Assembly: GCA_023250585.1 (NCBI GenBank)
Contig: JAHFAK010000112.1
Location: 1-7,386, forward strand
Direction of reading: 5' to 3'
Length of the DNA: 7,386 bases
DNA from: Deltaproteobacteria bacterium
GTDB lineage: Bacteria; Bdellovibrionota_F; JAHFAK01
Part shown: piece after piece, positions 1-6,269 of the stretch
How positions within the stretch are numbered: the first letter of the stretch is position 1
How the letters are laid out: each line of letters opens with the position of its first letter
The notes under the pieces: generated by a model
Seen by the model: only the letters and a program-made list of their open reading frames with translations
The model's database searches: none
What the model was told of the DNA's origin: nothing
Position numbers and translations under genes: made by a program

Positions 1-9
1 CCATTTAAA

Positions 10-38
10 ATTATAGCAGTAAATTCAGGTTAATGCAA
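10..38 (-). promoter_or_regulatory. Candidate leftward (divergent) promoter
   Basis: Read on the - strand, a perfect TATAAT lies at 15-10. It is preceded by TGC at 18-16, which makes an extended -10. A TTGCAT that matches half of the -35 consensus lies at 38-33, with a 17-bp spacer. It would drive a gene to the left of the window, divergent from rpmH. No leftward reading frame is visible before the edge, so the target is unknown. AT-rich DNA can produce such matches by chance, so this is a candidate only. Confidence 0.4.
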
Positions 39-88
39 TGGCCGTGCTCTCCTCACCTTACCGCAGTTTTAAAGAGGAAGTCTCAGGT

Positions 89-119
89 CGTCATCCCGCG
101 GCTTGACCGCGGGATCCAG
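89..119 (+). repeat. Palindromic repeat, left copy of a facing pair
   Basis: This 31-nt sequence has a perfect 9-bp stem (ATCCCGCGG at 93-101 with CCGCGGGAT at 107-115) and a 5-nt loop. It begins with the GTCAT end and finishes with GGATCCAG. Its exact reverse complement lies at 317-347. It is much richer in GC than its surroundings. The same end motifs recur at 6490-6560, so this belongs to a dispersed repeat family in this genome. Confidence 0.85.
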
Positions 120-123
120 GGGG

Positions 124-298
124 TTCAATAGTGGGATGCTCTTCAAAGTACACCAGTTTATTACTATCGTATTTTGAAGTGAAGGAATCAGCTGCTTTAT
201 TCTTGTGTTCCCAGATTCTTTTGGGAAGATCCACCACCAACATATAAGGGACCCTTTCTCTTGCTCGCGAGAATATACATAAAAAGGTTCTTCTCCAT
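124..298 (-). pseudogene. GIY-YIG endonuclease relic, frameshifted and truncated
   Basis: Read on the - strand, the first part starts with ATG at 298-296 and gives MEKNLFMYILASKRKGPLYVG. This matches the N-terminus of small single-domain GIY-YIG (URI-type) proteins, usually about 80-100 residues with a YVYIL...LYIGVT pattern. At about 235-240 the similarity moves to another frame and continues as DLPKRIWEHKN, then SFTSKYDSNKLVYFEEHPTIE, ending at 124. The shift is a net +1, consistent with loss of about five bases compared with the usual GVT(N/S)DL spacing. The C-terminal third, normally an E-x-x-LK-x-W segment, is missing: similarity stops within five bases of the repeat at 89-119. A 5' extension of the second frame up to position 333 only reads through the other repeat copy and has no family similarity. 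The relic is almost certainly non-functional. Confidence 0.8.
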
Positions 299-316
299 AA
301 CTTATTACTATGATTA

Positions 317-347
317 CTGGATCCCGCGGTCAAGCCGCGGGATGACG
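317..347 (-). repeat. Palindromic repeat, right copy of the facing pair
   Basis: This is the exact reverse complement of 89-119, 31 of 31 bases. It contains the same 9-bp stem (321-329 with 335-343) and a TCAAG loop. Perfect identity between the arms, around a core that has decayed, suggests that the arms are recent or kept identical by conversion or hairpin-mediated repair. The second explanation is inference. Confidence 0.85.
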
Positions 348-397
348 ATCAAGAAGATTATAATCTAAACTGCGGTAAGGTGAGCAGGCCAAACCGC

Positions 398-427
398 TTG
401 ACAAAACACTCTATTCCTCGGTAGTTT
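398..427 (+). promoter_or_regulatory. Candidate promoter of the rpmH operon
   Basis: A perfect TTGACA -35 box lies at 398-403. The best -10 at normal spacing is TAGTTT at 422-427 (18-bp spacer), which matches only three of six consensus bases. The start codon of rpmH is 28 nt further on, a normal leader length. It begins only 14 nt right of the inverted-repeat element, so the element lies directly upstream of the promoter. The -35 is convincing; the -10 is weak. Confidence 0.5.
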
Positions 428-454
428 GCATGCTTTACAGAAAACGGAGATTTT

Positions 455-604
455 ATGAAACGGACGTATCAACCAAGTAGAATTAAACGATTACGAAAAC
501 ATGGTTTCCTCAAACGAATGAGCACTAAAGACGGGCAAACTGTGTTGAAAAGACGACGTAAAAAAGGACGAAAGAGACTTACGGTAAGTGTTCCGAAGAA
601 ATAA
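455..604 (+). CDS. rpmH: 50S ribosomal protein L34
   Basis: The 49-codon frame begins [18 protein letters not shown] and continues with a [11 protein letters not shown] tract, which is the signature of bL34. This very small basic protein binds 23S rRNA in the large ribosomal subunit. The usual length is 44-50 residues; here a short VSVPKK tail follows the conserved RKRLT. The start is fixed by the invariant MKRT(Y/F)QPS and by a GGAG ribosome binding site at 446-449, five bases upstream. The stop codon overlaps the rnpA start (TAATG), so the two are probably translationally coupled. It is the first gene of the + strand operon, behind the TTGACA promoter candidate. Identification is secure. 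Confidence 0.97.
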   Translation: MKRTYQPSRIKRLRKHGFLKRMSTKDGQTVLKRRRKKGRKRLTVSVPKK

Positions 605-963
605 TGAATGCGTCCTCTCGCTTTACTTCAGTGGAGCGGATAAAAAAGACGAGTGAATTTAGTACTGTTTATAATAAAGGCAAACGATATTTTACAAAAA
701 ATCTCATTGTTTTTGTCCTTGATAATAAAGGTGGTTTTAATCGACTCGGGCTTTCGATTAGTAAAAAAGTTGGAAAGGCATATATTCGCAATAACTGGAG
801 AAGACGACTTCGAGAATTTTTTAGGCTTTACAAAGAAAAGTTTGGTATGGGAAAGGATATTGTCATTGTGGTAAAAAAGGAAGCTGGATTATTACGCAAA
901 GATGCCATTTGGCAATCACTAGAAAATGAAATGCCAACAATATTTAAAAAAATTGTTCATTAA
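604..963 (+). CDS. rnpA: Ribonuclease P protein component
   Basis: This 119-residue basic protein is the protein subunit of RNase P, which with its catalytic RNA removes 5' leaders from pre-tRNAs. Family features seen are the N-terminal R-F-x-x-V-x-R-I-K-K-x-x-E-F pattern (6-19), the RLGLSISKKVGKA strand (47-59), the RNR-type helix at 62-71 (RNNWRRRLRE) and the D-I-V-I-V-V-K strand (85-91). The usual helix consensus is RNRxKRxxRE, so the third position is Asn instead of Arg and the Lys is Arg. Its length is normal. The ATG overlaps the rpmH stop by one base; upstream GAAGAA is a weak ribosome binding site, so coupling to rpmH is likely. Its 3' end overlaps yidD by 38 nt. Position after rpmH and before yidD is the standard bacterial order. 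Confidence 0.96.
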   Translation: MNASSRFTSVERIKKTSEFSTVYNKGKRYFTKNLIVFVLDNKGGFNRLGLSISKKVGKAYIRNNWRRRLREFFRLYKEKFGMGKDIVIVVKKEAGLLRKDAIWQSLENEMPTIFKKIVH

Positions 964-1150
964 ATCATTAGAGTTCTACCAAAGAATAATTTCACCTTTA
1001 TTAGGAAACCGCTGTCGATTTTATCCTAGTTGTTCTGAATATTCAAAAATGTCTTTTTCGAAATATGGGATTGCTAAAGCTCTCGTACGTACGATATCTC
1101 GATTGCTCCGATGCCATCCTTTATGTGAAGGCGGGATAGATTTTCCGTAA
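926..1150 (+). CDS. yidD: Membrane protein insertion efficiency factor YidD
   Basis: This 74-residue protein carries the YidD signature RCRFYPSCSEYS (29-40) followed by RLLRCHPLCEGG (59-70), with conserved cysteines at 30, 36, 63 and 67. YidD is a small protein at the inner face of the membrane that assists insertion of membrane proteins next to YidC. Family members usually have about 70-85 residues. This one stops right after GGIDFP, where others have GGxDPVP, so the tail is minimal. The ATG at 926 lies inside rnpA and gives a 38-nt overlap, which is common for this gene pair; no strong ribosome binding site is seen. A TTG at 953 is an alternative start but would shorten the amphipathic N-terminal helix. 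yidC follows after 21 nt. Confidence 0.95.
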   Translation: MKCQQYLKKLFIKSLEFYQRIISPLLGNRCRFYPSCSEYSKMSFSKYGIAKALVRTISRLLRCHPLCEGGIDFP

Positions 1151-1171
1151 AAAAGGATTTTAGGAAGTATT

Positions 1172-2782
1172 ATGGAAGGATCAGAAAAAAGACTAATTCT
1201 CGCAATTGCACTATGTATTGTTATTTGGATGATATTTGCTCCTAAGGAATCATCTCCACAAAAAGCAGAGCAATCAACGGCAGAAAAAACAGCAGAGATT
1301 AGTAAAGCGGATACAAATCTATCGACTAATTTCGCGCCTGTTGCTCATTCTGCTCAAGTATCTACGAATGATGTAGAAAAACGTGTAACTCTTGAAAATA
1401 AAGATGTTAGTTATGAAGTTTCTAATAATGCCGGCCAATTTACTCATATTATTTTAAAGCGCTATAAAAAAGAGTTACATACCAATGAAAAAGTTGATTT
1501 GATTTTAAAAGATAATTTCCATGATTTCTTCCCGAAAGTAGAGCTTGAGGTTAATAAACAAAAAGTCGACAGTGACTTCATTAATGGTCCTTATTCTTTA
1601 ACCCAACCTACTCCGCATGAAATTGTACTGACGAAAACTTTTAATAAGCTTTTTGTGATTGAAAAGAGATTGAATCTTCCGGCATCTGGATTTCTGATTG
1701 ATAATGCGTATGTTATTAAAAATATTTCTCCTTCATCCCTTTTAGTAAACCTGCGATTAGTTATCCCTTCTGAAATTCATGAAGAAAAGAAAAGTAGTTT
1801 TTTTCAACCCAGAAGTGATGAATCGTATGGAGCTACCATTTATACTAATGATACTTATTCTCACACGGTTTTTAAGAATCTTAAACCCTCTGAGGAGAAA
1901 TCATTTGCGGGAAATATTTCCTGGATTGGTATCGATAGTAAATATTTCCTTACCGCTTTTGTTCCCCGTGTTTCAAAGTTTGAATCTCTTTTTATACGTC
2001 GTAATGAGGATAAAGAAGTACAAACCGTTATTCGCTATGTAGATACAGTAGTTGAAAAAAATACGCAGGGAAATTATTCGTTTAGTCTTTATACAGGACC
2101 TAAAGAAATCAATCTGTTGAAAAATGTAGCACCTAATCTTGAAAAATCAATTGATTTAGGTTCCTGGCTAGGACCTCTTGCACGTCCGTTGCTCTTGTTG
2201 CTTAAGCTCATTTATACGTATGTTCGTAATTATGGAATTGCAATTATTATTTTAACCCTTTTGGCGCGTTTACTTTTATATCCTATAAGTTTGAAACAAT
2301 TTAAATCAATGAAGGCAATGCAGAGGCTTGGCCCTGAACTTGCAGCTCTCAAAAAGAAATATAAAGACGATAAACAACGAATCAATATAGAAACAATGAA
2401 TTTATTTAAACGCAATAAAGTAAATCCTATGGGAGGTTGTTTGCCGATGCTTTTACAAATGCCCATCTTTTTTGCTTTATATCGTGTTTTGTACAATTCG
2501 ATTGAACTTCGGCATGCGCCATTTTTTTTATGGATTCAAGATTTATCAGCGCCTGACCCTTATTATATTTCACCAGTTCTGATGGCTATTGCAATGTTTT
2601 TTCAGCAAAAATTTACTCCATCTGCAACTACTGATCCAGCACAAGCAAAGATAATGAAGATTATGCCCATTATTTTTTCATTGTTTATGATTGCATTGCC
2701 ATCAGGATTGGTATTGTATATTTTGGTAAGCTCACTTGCATCAATGCCACAGCAAATCTACATGATGCGATCGAATAAATAG
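1172..2782 (+). CDS. yidC: Membrane protein insertase YidC
   Basis: This 536-residue protein inserts proteins into the cytoplasmic membrane, alone or with SecYEG. The order is a first membrane segment at about 7-24, a Ser/Thr/Ala-rich linker (25-70), a periplasmic beta domain (about 72-325, including WIGIDSKYFL at 251-260) and the conserved insertase core (about 335-530). The core has Arg366 in LLARLLLYP, the place of the groove arginine known in E. coli YidC. It also has NPMGGCLPMLLQMPIFFALY (418-437) and further hydrophobic segments near 465-477 and 495-525. The large periplasmic domain is typical of Gram-negative bacteria and absent in Gram-positive YidC/SpoIIIJ. Length is usual. The start has an AGGAAG site at 1162-1167. 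It lies between yidD and jag, as in many genomes. Confidence 0.97.
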   Translation: MEGSEKRLILAIALCIVIWMIFAPKESSPQKAEQSTAEKTAEISKADTNLSTNFAPVAHSAQVSTNDVEKRVTLENKDVSYEVSNNAGQFTHIILKRYKKELHTNEKVDLILKDNFHDFFPKVELEVNKQKVDSDFINGPYSLTQPTPHEIVLTKTFNKLFVIEKRLNLPASGFLIDNAYVIKNISPSSLLVNLRLVIPSEIHEEKKSSFFQPRSDESYGATIYTNDTYSHTVFKNLKPSEEKSFAGNISWIGIDSKYFLTAFVPRVSKFESLFIRRNEDKEVQTVIRYVDTVVEKNTQGNYSFSLYTGPKEINLLKNVAPNLEKSIDLGSWLGPLARPLLLLLKLIYTYVRNYGIAIIILTLLARLLLYPISLKQFKSMKAMQRLGPELAALKKKYKDDKQRINIETMNLFKRNKVNPMGGCLPMLLQMPIFFALYRVLYNSIELRHAPFFLWIQDLSAPDPYYISPVLMAIAMFFQQKFTPSATTDPAQAKIMKIMPIIFSLFMIALPSGLVLYILVSSLASMPQQIYMMRSNK

Positions 2783-2794
2783 CAGGAGGAATAT

Positions 2795-3463
2795 ATGGAA
2801 TGGAAAGAATTTAGCGCAAAAACTGTAGAAGAAGCAAAAAAGATCGCATCTCAAGAACTAGGAATAGGAGAGGATGATTTAGAAGTAGAAGTTCTTGAAA
2901 GTGAATCAAAATCATTTCTAGGGATGAAAAAGAATAATGCAAAAATTAAAGTAAAAACAAATTCTTTTTCTCAATCCCATGTTCTTGCAGATAAAGCACG
3001 AGAGGCACTCAGCTATATTTTGAAATTTATTATCGGTGAGGGAAATATCGAAATTCAAGAACGAGAACATGAAATCTATCTCAATGTTATTTGTGAGGAC
3101 AGTGGACTGCTTATTGGGAAAGATGGAAATACTCTCACTGCCCTTCAATTTCTTGTAAATAGAATGGTACATAAAGGTGAACAAGCCGGAAAAATTATTT
3201 CGATTGATGTTGGGGGCTATCGAGAAAAACGTAAGAAAAACTTAGAAGATATCGTTGATACGCTTACGCAAAGGGCATTAAAAATTCAAAAGCCGGTGAG
3301 AGTTCATACTGCAAATATATTTGACCGCTGGCTTATTCATAACATGTTGAATGGACATAATAAGGTATACACCAAAAGCATGGGCGAAGGTAAAAACAGA
3401 AAGCTCTTCATTATCCCTTCTGATTTGAAAGATCGCGAAGAAGAGTTACTCAAAGAAAATTAA
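2795..3463 (+). CDS. jag: Jag/KhpB family RNA-binding protein
   Basis: The 222-residue protein has three parts. A Jag-N domain at about 1-55 contains the K(S/N)FLG(M/L) motif at 39-44 (KSFLGM). A KH domain at about 70-145 has the RNA-binding loop GLLIGKDG (104-111). A C-terminal R3H domain at about 150-210 has the R-x3-H motif RWLIH (178-182), followed by a KSMGEGKNRKL segment. Proteins of this family (Jag, SpoIIIJ-associated, KhpB) bind RNA in the cytoplasm and in some bacteria act with KhpA on cell elongation and division; the targets here are unknown. R3H proteins often read ERRxIH, while this one reads FDRWLIH. The start has a strong AGGAGG site at 2784-2789, the best in the window. The gap after yidC is 12 nt, so it is in the same operon. 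Confidence 0.93.
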   Translation: MEWKEFSAKTVEEAKKIASQELGIGEDDLEVEVLESESKSFLGMKKNNAKIKVKTNSFSQSHVLADKAREALSYILKFIIGEGNIEIQEREHEIYLNVICEDSGLLIGKDGNTLTALQFLVNRMVHKGEQAGKIISIDVGGYREKRKKNLEDIVDTLTQRALKIQKPVRVHTANIFDRWLIHNMLNGHNKVYTKSMGEGKNRKLFIIPSDLKDREEELLKEN

Positions 3464-3488
3464 ATAGTAATGAAAAGTTTTTCTTATC

Positions 3489-3515
3489 TGTCATCCCGTC
3501 TTCGCGGGAATGACA
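3489..3515. repeat. Single palindromic repeat just upstream of mnmE
   Basis: TGTCATCCCG (3489-3498) pairs with CGGGAATGACA (3505-3515), leaving one unpaired base and a six-base loop TCTTCG. It has the GTCAT...ATGAC ends of the other repeats in this window but is a single, shorter copy. The mnmE ribosome binding site AGGGG begins two bases after it (3517-3521), so the hairpin could affect mnmE translation or transcript processing. No run of T follows it, so it is not a classical intrinsic terminator. Confidence 0.8.
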
Positions 3516-3528
3516 CAGGGGTAATCTC

Positions 3529-4881
3529 ATGCGTCTTTATCCAGAAGATACTATCTGTGCGATAACAACTCCTCTTGGAACATCATCAATTGGCGGTATT
3601 CGCGTAAGTGGAAAAGATTCTCTCTCAATAGTTAAAAAATTGTTTCAGCCTTTTACTGAACATGTTCATATTAAATCACATACATTATATTATGGAACGC
3701 TCTTTTTTCATGGGAAATCTATAGACGATTGTACGGCAGTTTATATGCAAGATCCTCATTCATATACGAAAGAAAATTCTGTTGAGTTATTTTTACATGG
3801 CAACCCTTTAATTCTTCAAGAAGCGCTGGGTGCATTAATCAAAAGTGGATCACGTTTTGCTGAACCGGGAGAATTTACCAAACGAGCTTTTTTAAATGGC
3901 AGATTTGATCTTGTGCAAGCTGAATCAGTTGCGGAAATTATCAATGCGCGAAGTACTGCATATCTCGATGTTGTGAGAGAAAATGAAAAAGGAATGCTTT
4001 CGTCATATATTGAAACGGTAATTCAACAAATTTTAAATACGCTTGCTCTTATTGAAGCAAATATTGAATTTCCTGAAGATGAGATAGATCAGGTTTATAA
4101 AGACAAAAGTACTAAAGACATTGTATCAATTATTCATGGTTTAGAAAAGCTTATACAAAACTTTGAATCAACACGACTTTTGAAAGAAGGAGTAATCGTT
4201 GCTCTTATTGGAAAAGTCAATGTTGGCAAGTCTACACTCATGAATACACTTCTCCAAAAAAATAGATCAATTATTACAAATATTCCAGGAACAACCAGAG
4301 ATGTAATTGCTGACAGTATTACAATTCATGGAATCAACTTTATGTTACATGATACCGCGGGCCTTCGCGTTGCGGACAATGAAGTGGAGCAAATTGGCTT
4401 ACAGAAAACACAAGAATGTATTGATTCCTCGGATATTATTCTTTTTATAGTTGATGCTACTACTCATTTTGATGAAGAACATAACAGCCTTTTTAATCAA
4501 ATAAAACAGAAAAAAAATTATATTGGAGTTTTGAATAAAATTGATACGATGCCGACAAAAGAATATTTTGATTTTATACCAATATCGGCTAAAGAACAGA
4601 CAGGCATTGAGCAGCTCAAAAGTAAACTCTCGGAAGTTGCTGAAAAACTTATTCCCCGAGATACGTATAAACTTGTAATTAATCTTAGGCAAAAGATGCT
4701 CATTGAAGAAGCAAAACGCAGTATGCTCAATGTTGAATCTCTGTTACAAATGAATAAAGAACTTGAGCTTGTTTCATTTGAATTAAAAGAAGCGTTGACA
4801 AAACTTGAAGAAATAATTGGAAAAAAATATTCAGAAGATTTGTTAACTACGATTTTTTCAAAATTTTGTGTTGGTAAATAG
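3529..4881 (+). CDS. mnmE: tRNA modification GTPase MnmE
   Basis: With MnmG, MnmE makes the (carboxymethyl)aminomethyl group on U34 of certain tRNAs. The 450-residue length is normal. The N-terminal folate-binding domain begins DTICAITTPLG (7-17), with the family stretch PGEFTKRAFLNGRFDLVQAE (113-132). The inserted Ras-like G domain has G1 GKVNVGKS (228-235), G2 GTTRD (254-258), G3 DTAG (275-278), G4 NKID (336-339) and G5 SAK (353-355). The C-terminus ends in FCVGK, matching the catalytic FC(I/V)GK with its Cys447. In G1 the usual Pro before Asn is Val. The start has an AGGGG site at 3517-3521. It is separated from jag by 65 nt holding a palindromic repeat. MnmG is not in the window, although it often follows mnmE elsewhere. 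Confidence 0.97.
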   Translation: MRLYPEDTICAITTPLGTSSIGGIRVSGKDSLSIVKKLFQPFTEHVHIKSHTLYYGTLFFHGKSIDDCTAVYMQDPHSYTKENSVELFLHGNPLILQEALGALIKSGSRFAEPGEFTKRAFLNGRFDLVQAESVAEIINARSTAYLDVVRENEKGMLSSYIETVIQQILNTLALIEANIEFPEDEIDQVYKDKSTKDIVSIIHGLEKLIQNFESTRLLKEGVIVALIGKVNVGKSTLMNTLLQKNRSIITNIPGTTRDVIADSITIHGINFMLHDTAGLRVADNEVEQIGLQKTQECIDSSDIILFIVDATTHFDEEHNSLFNQIKQKKNYIGVLNKIDTMPTKEYFDFIPISAKEQTGIEQLKSKLSEVAEKLIPRDTYKLVINLRQKMLIEEAKRSMLNVESLLQMNKELELVSFELKEALTKLEEIIGKKYSEDLLTTIFSKFCVGK

Positions 4882-4888
4882 ACAAATG

Positions 4889-5007
4889 TGGGGAGTAGTA
4901 GATATGTTCTTTTTTAATTGTATATCGAGCGCGCTTTCCTGTTCTTAAAATTATTATGGAAGCGACGTCGATGTACAATTAAAAAAGAACATATCTACTA
5001 CTCCCCA
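4889..5007. repeat. 119-nt near-perfect palindrome between mnmE and maf
   Basis: Positions 4889-4922 are exactly complementary to 4974-5007 (34 bp). Pairing continues through one U-G position (4923 with 4973) and five more pairs to 4928/4968. After a symmetrical 3x3 internal loop, an inner helix (CGCTTTCC 4932-4939 with GGAAGCG 4958-4964, one bulge) closes an 18-nt loop. The arm reads TGGGGAGTAGTAGATATG and then a T-rich part. It begins 8 nt after the mnmE stop and ends 12 nt before the maf start. No T run follows the right arm, so it is not a textbook terminator. It shares no sequence with the GTCAT repeats. It may be a small MITE-like insertion or an RNA processing or attenuation structure; the sequence does not decide. 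Confidence 0.85.
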
Positions 5008-5019
5008 TAGGCATACAGT

Positions 5020-5604
5020 ATGAAAAAGATTATTCTTGCATCACAATCACCACGACGATTTGATTTATTGAAAAGCCTTGGGCTCGATGTTGTTGTTATT
5101 CCTTCACATATCGAAGAAGTAAATATTCACAATTTATCTCCAGAAAAATATACACAAAAACTTGCCCAAGAAAAATTAGAGAGTGTTAAAAATTTGTTGA
5201 AAAAAGATTTACAGGGATTTCCTCTTATTGCTGCGGATACTATTGTAGTTTTAGATAAAGAGATTATTGAAAAACCGAATGATCGTAAGCATGCAACACA
5301 GATGCTTCAAAGCTTAAGCGGCAAAACACATCGTGTAATTACCAGTTATGTGTGTTTCTTTAAAAATAAAATGTGTCAGCAAACAGTTGAGACTAAGGTG
5401 AAATTCAAAAAATTAGATGTGCAGGAAATCGATTGGTATCTTTCACATGAGGAGCCTTATGATAAGGCAGGAGCTTATGCAATGCAAGGCCGTGGAGCAT
5501 TTATGATTGAATTTATACATGGCTCGCACACAAATGTTATTGGTTTGCCGCTTTCACATGTAATTGCTGATTTATCAGCCTTGGGATTTGAAGTATGTGT
5601 TTGA
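5020..5604 (+). CDS. maf: Maf family nucleoside triphosphate pyrophosphatase (YhdE type)
   Basis: Maf proteins hydrolyse non-canonical or excess nucleotides (dTTP, UTP and modified bases) to the monophosphate and pyrophosphate, cleaning the nucleotide pool. Motifs are ASQSPRR (7-13) at the N-terminus, AADTIVV (71-77) with catalytic Asp73, EKPNDRKHA (84-92), LSGKTHRVITSY (99-110), EEPYDKAGAYAMQG (144-157) and a GSHTNVIGLPL segment (168-178). The YDKAGAY and ADTIV forms match the dTTP/UTP-acting YhdE subgroup rather than the YceF (m7GTP) subgroup; this is inference from motifs. The 194-residue length is normal. The start is supported by the conserved KIILASxSPRR beginning at residue 3, but only a weak TAGG (5008-5011) lies upstream, directly against the 119-nt palindrome. 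yggS overlaps its end by 10 nt. Confidence 0.95.
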   Translation: MKKIILASQSPRRFDLLKSLGLDVVVIPSHIEEVNIHNLSPEKYTQKLAQEKLESVKNLLKKDLQGFPLIAADTIVVLDKEIIEKPNDRKHATQMLQSLSGKTHRVITSYVCFFKNKMCQQTVETKVKFKKLDVQEIDWYLSHEEPYDKAGAYAMQGRGAFMIEFIHGSHTNVIGLPLSHVIADLSALGFEVCV

Positions 5605-6269
5605 AAGATACGATTAAAAAAAAATTAGAACGAATACAAAATCAAATTGAGAAGGCACAGAGAAAAGTTGAACTCGTGGCAGTGTCAAAAAAAATAAGCA
5701 CACAGGCCATTAATACTGCTTATGAATGTGGACAGAAAAGTTTTGGTGAAAGTTATATACAAGAGGCGCTAGAGAAAATCGAAGCTTGCCCCTCGGATAT
5801 TTCTTGGCATTTAATTGGACGGCTTCAAAGAAATAAAATCAAATATCTTCCCGGAAAATTTAAATTAATTCATTCCGTTGATAGCCTTGAACTGGCGGAA
5901 GAAATTGATAAGAAATTTAGAGAAAAAAACATTGTTGCGCATATTCTTTTTCAATTGAATCTTGCACAAGAAAAAACAAAAGCAGGAGTAAGAGAATCAG
6001 AAATTTTTTCTTTAGTACGAGGAACTTTATTGTTACCCAATATCCATGTGCAGGGCTTAATGACTGTTCCTCCTTACTTCGAAAATCCTGAAGACGTAAG
6101 GCCTTATTTTAAAAAGAGTCGAGAAATTTTAAGTGAGCTCAAAAAAGAATTTCAAGATAAAATTGGAAGTGAATTATCCATGGGAATGAGTCATGATTTT
6201 AAGATTGCGATTGAAGAAGGCGCTACGATTGTTCGTATTGGAACAGCGATATTTGGTGAACGACAATGA
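5595..6269 (+). CDS. yggS: YggS/PLPBP family pyridoxal-phosphate homeostasis protein
   Basis: This family binds pyridoxal 5'-phosphate on a fold like the N-terminal domain of alanine racemase and keeps vitamin B6 and amino-acid pools balanced; no enzymatic reaction is established. Features are LVAVSK (27-32), with the PLP-binding Lys32, FGESYIQEA (50-58), WHLIGRLQRNK (71-81), GLMTVPP (154-160), SMGMSHDF (195-202) and RIGTAIFG (214-221). The 224-residue length is normal. The usual FGEN is FGES. The start overlaps maf by 10 nt, and yggU begins at the last four bases (ATGA), so the three are likely translationally coupled. proC nearby is a frequent neighbour of yggS in many bacteria, in line with a link to amino-acid metabolism. 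Confidence 0.95.
   Translation: MCLKDTIKKKLERIQNQIEKAQRKVELVAVSKKISTQAINTAYECGQKSFGESYIQEALEKIEACPSDISWHLIGRLQRNKIKYLPGKFKLIHSVDSLELAEEIDKKFREKNIVAHILFQLNLAQEKTKAGVRESEIFSLVRGTLLLPNIHVQGLMTVPPYFENPEDVRPYFKKSREILSELKKEFQDKIGSELSMGMSHDFKIAIEEGATIVRIGTAIFGERQ

Larger units (their letters stand above)
52..384. mobile_element. Nested inverted-repeat element enclosing a dead GIY-YIG gene
   Basis: An outer perfect 18-bp inverted pair (52-69 with 367-384, CTCACCTTACCGCAGTTT and its complement) encloses an inner perfect 31-bp pair (89-119 with 317-347). Both pairs are centred on the same point near 218, and the spacers between outer and inner arms are both 19 nt but differ in sequence. The core of about 197 bp carries the relic of a GIY-YIG endonuclease gene. 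The layout resembles a non-autonomous mobile element or a repeat doublet that captured or accompanied a small nuclease gene. No transposase and no clear target-site duplication are visible. It sits between a leftward promoter candidate and the rpmH promoter candidate. The symmetry is seen directly; the mobile-element reading is inference. Confidence 0.5.

Noticed and set aside
91-333. An 80-codon open frame on the - strand as an intact gene
   Set aside because: Only its middle part resembles a GIY-YIG protein. Its first residues and last ten residues are translations of flanking sequence and repeat, and the true N-terminus lies in another frame.
89-347. CRISPR array
   Set aside because: Only two copies, in opposite orientation, with a coding relic between them; there are no regular direct repeats or spacers.
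1-454. Replication origin beside the rpmH block
   Set aside because: This block is often next to dnaA/oriC, but I find no TTATCCACA-like DnaA boxes and no AT-rich repeated 13-mers in this stretch.
653-874. Second + strand open frame inside rnpA
   Set aside because: It is out of frame with the clear RNase P protein and has no recognisable features.
2230-2496. Open frame on the - strand inside yidC
   Set aside because: It is the shadow of the conserved YidC core, with no family features and no ribosome binding site.
4399-4730. Two overlapping - strand open frames inside mnmE
   Set aside because: They lie opposite the conserved G domain and C-terminal part of MnmE and look like low-complexity shadow translations.
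4889-5007. Simple Rho-independent terminator
   Set aside because: The stem is far longer than needed and is not followed by a T run on either strand; the T-rich part is inside the arms.
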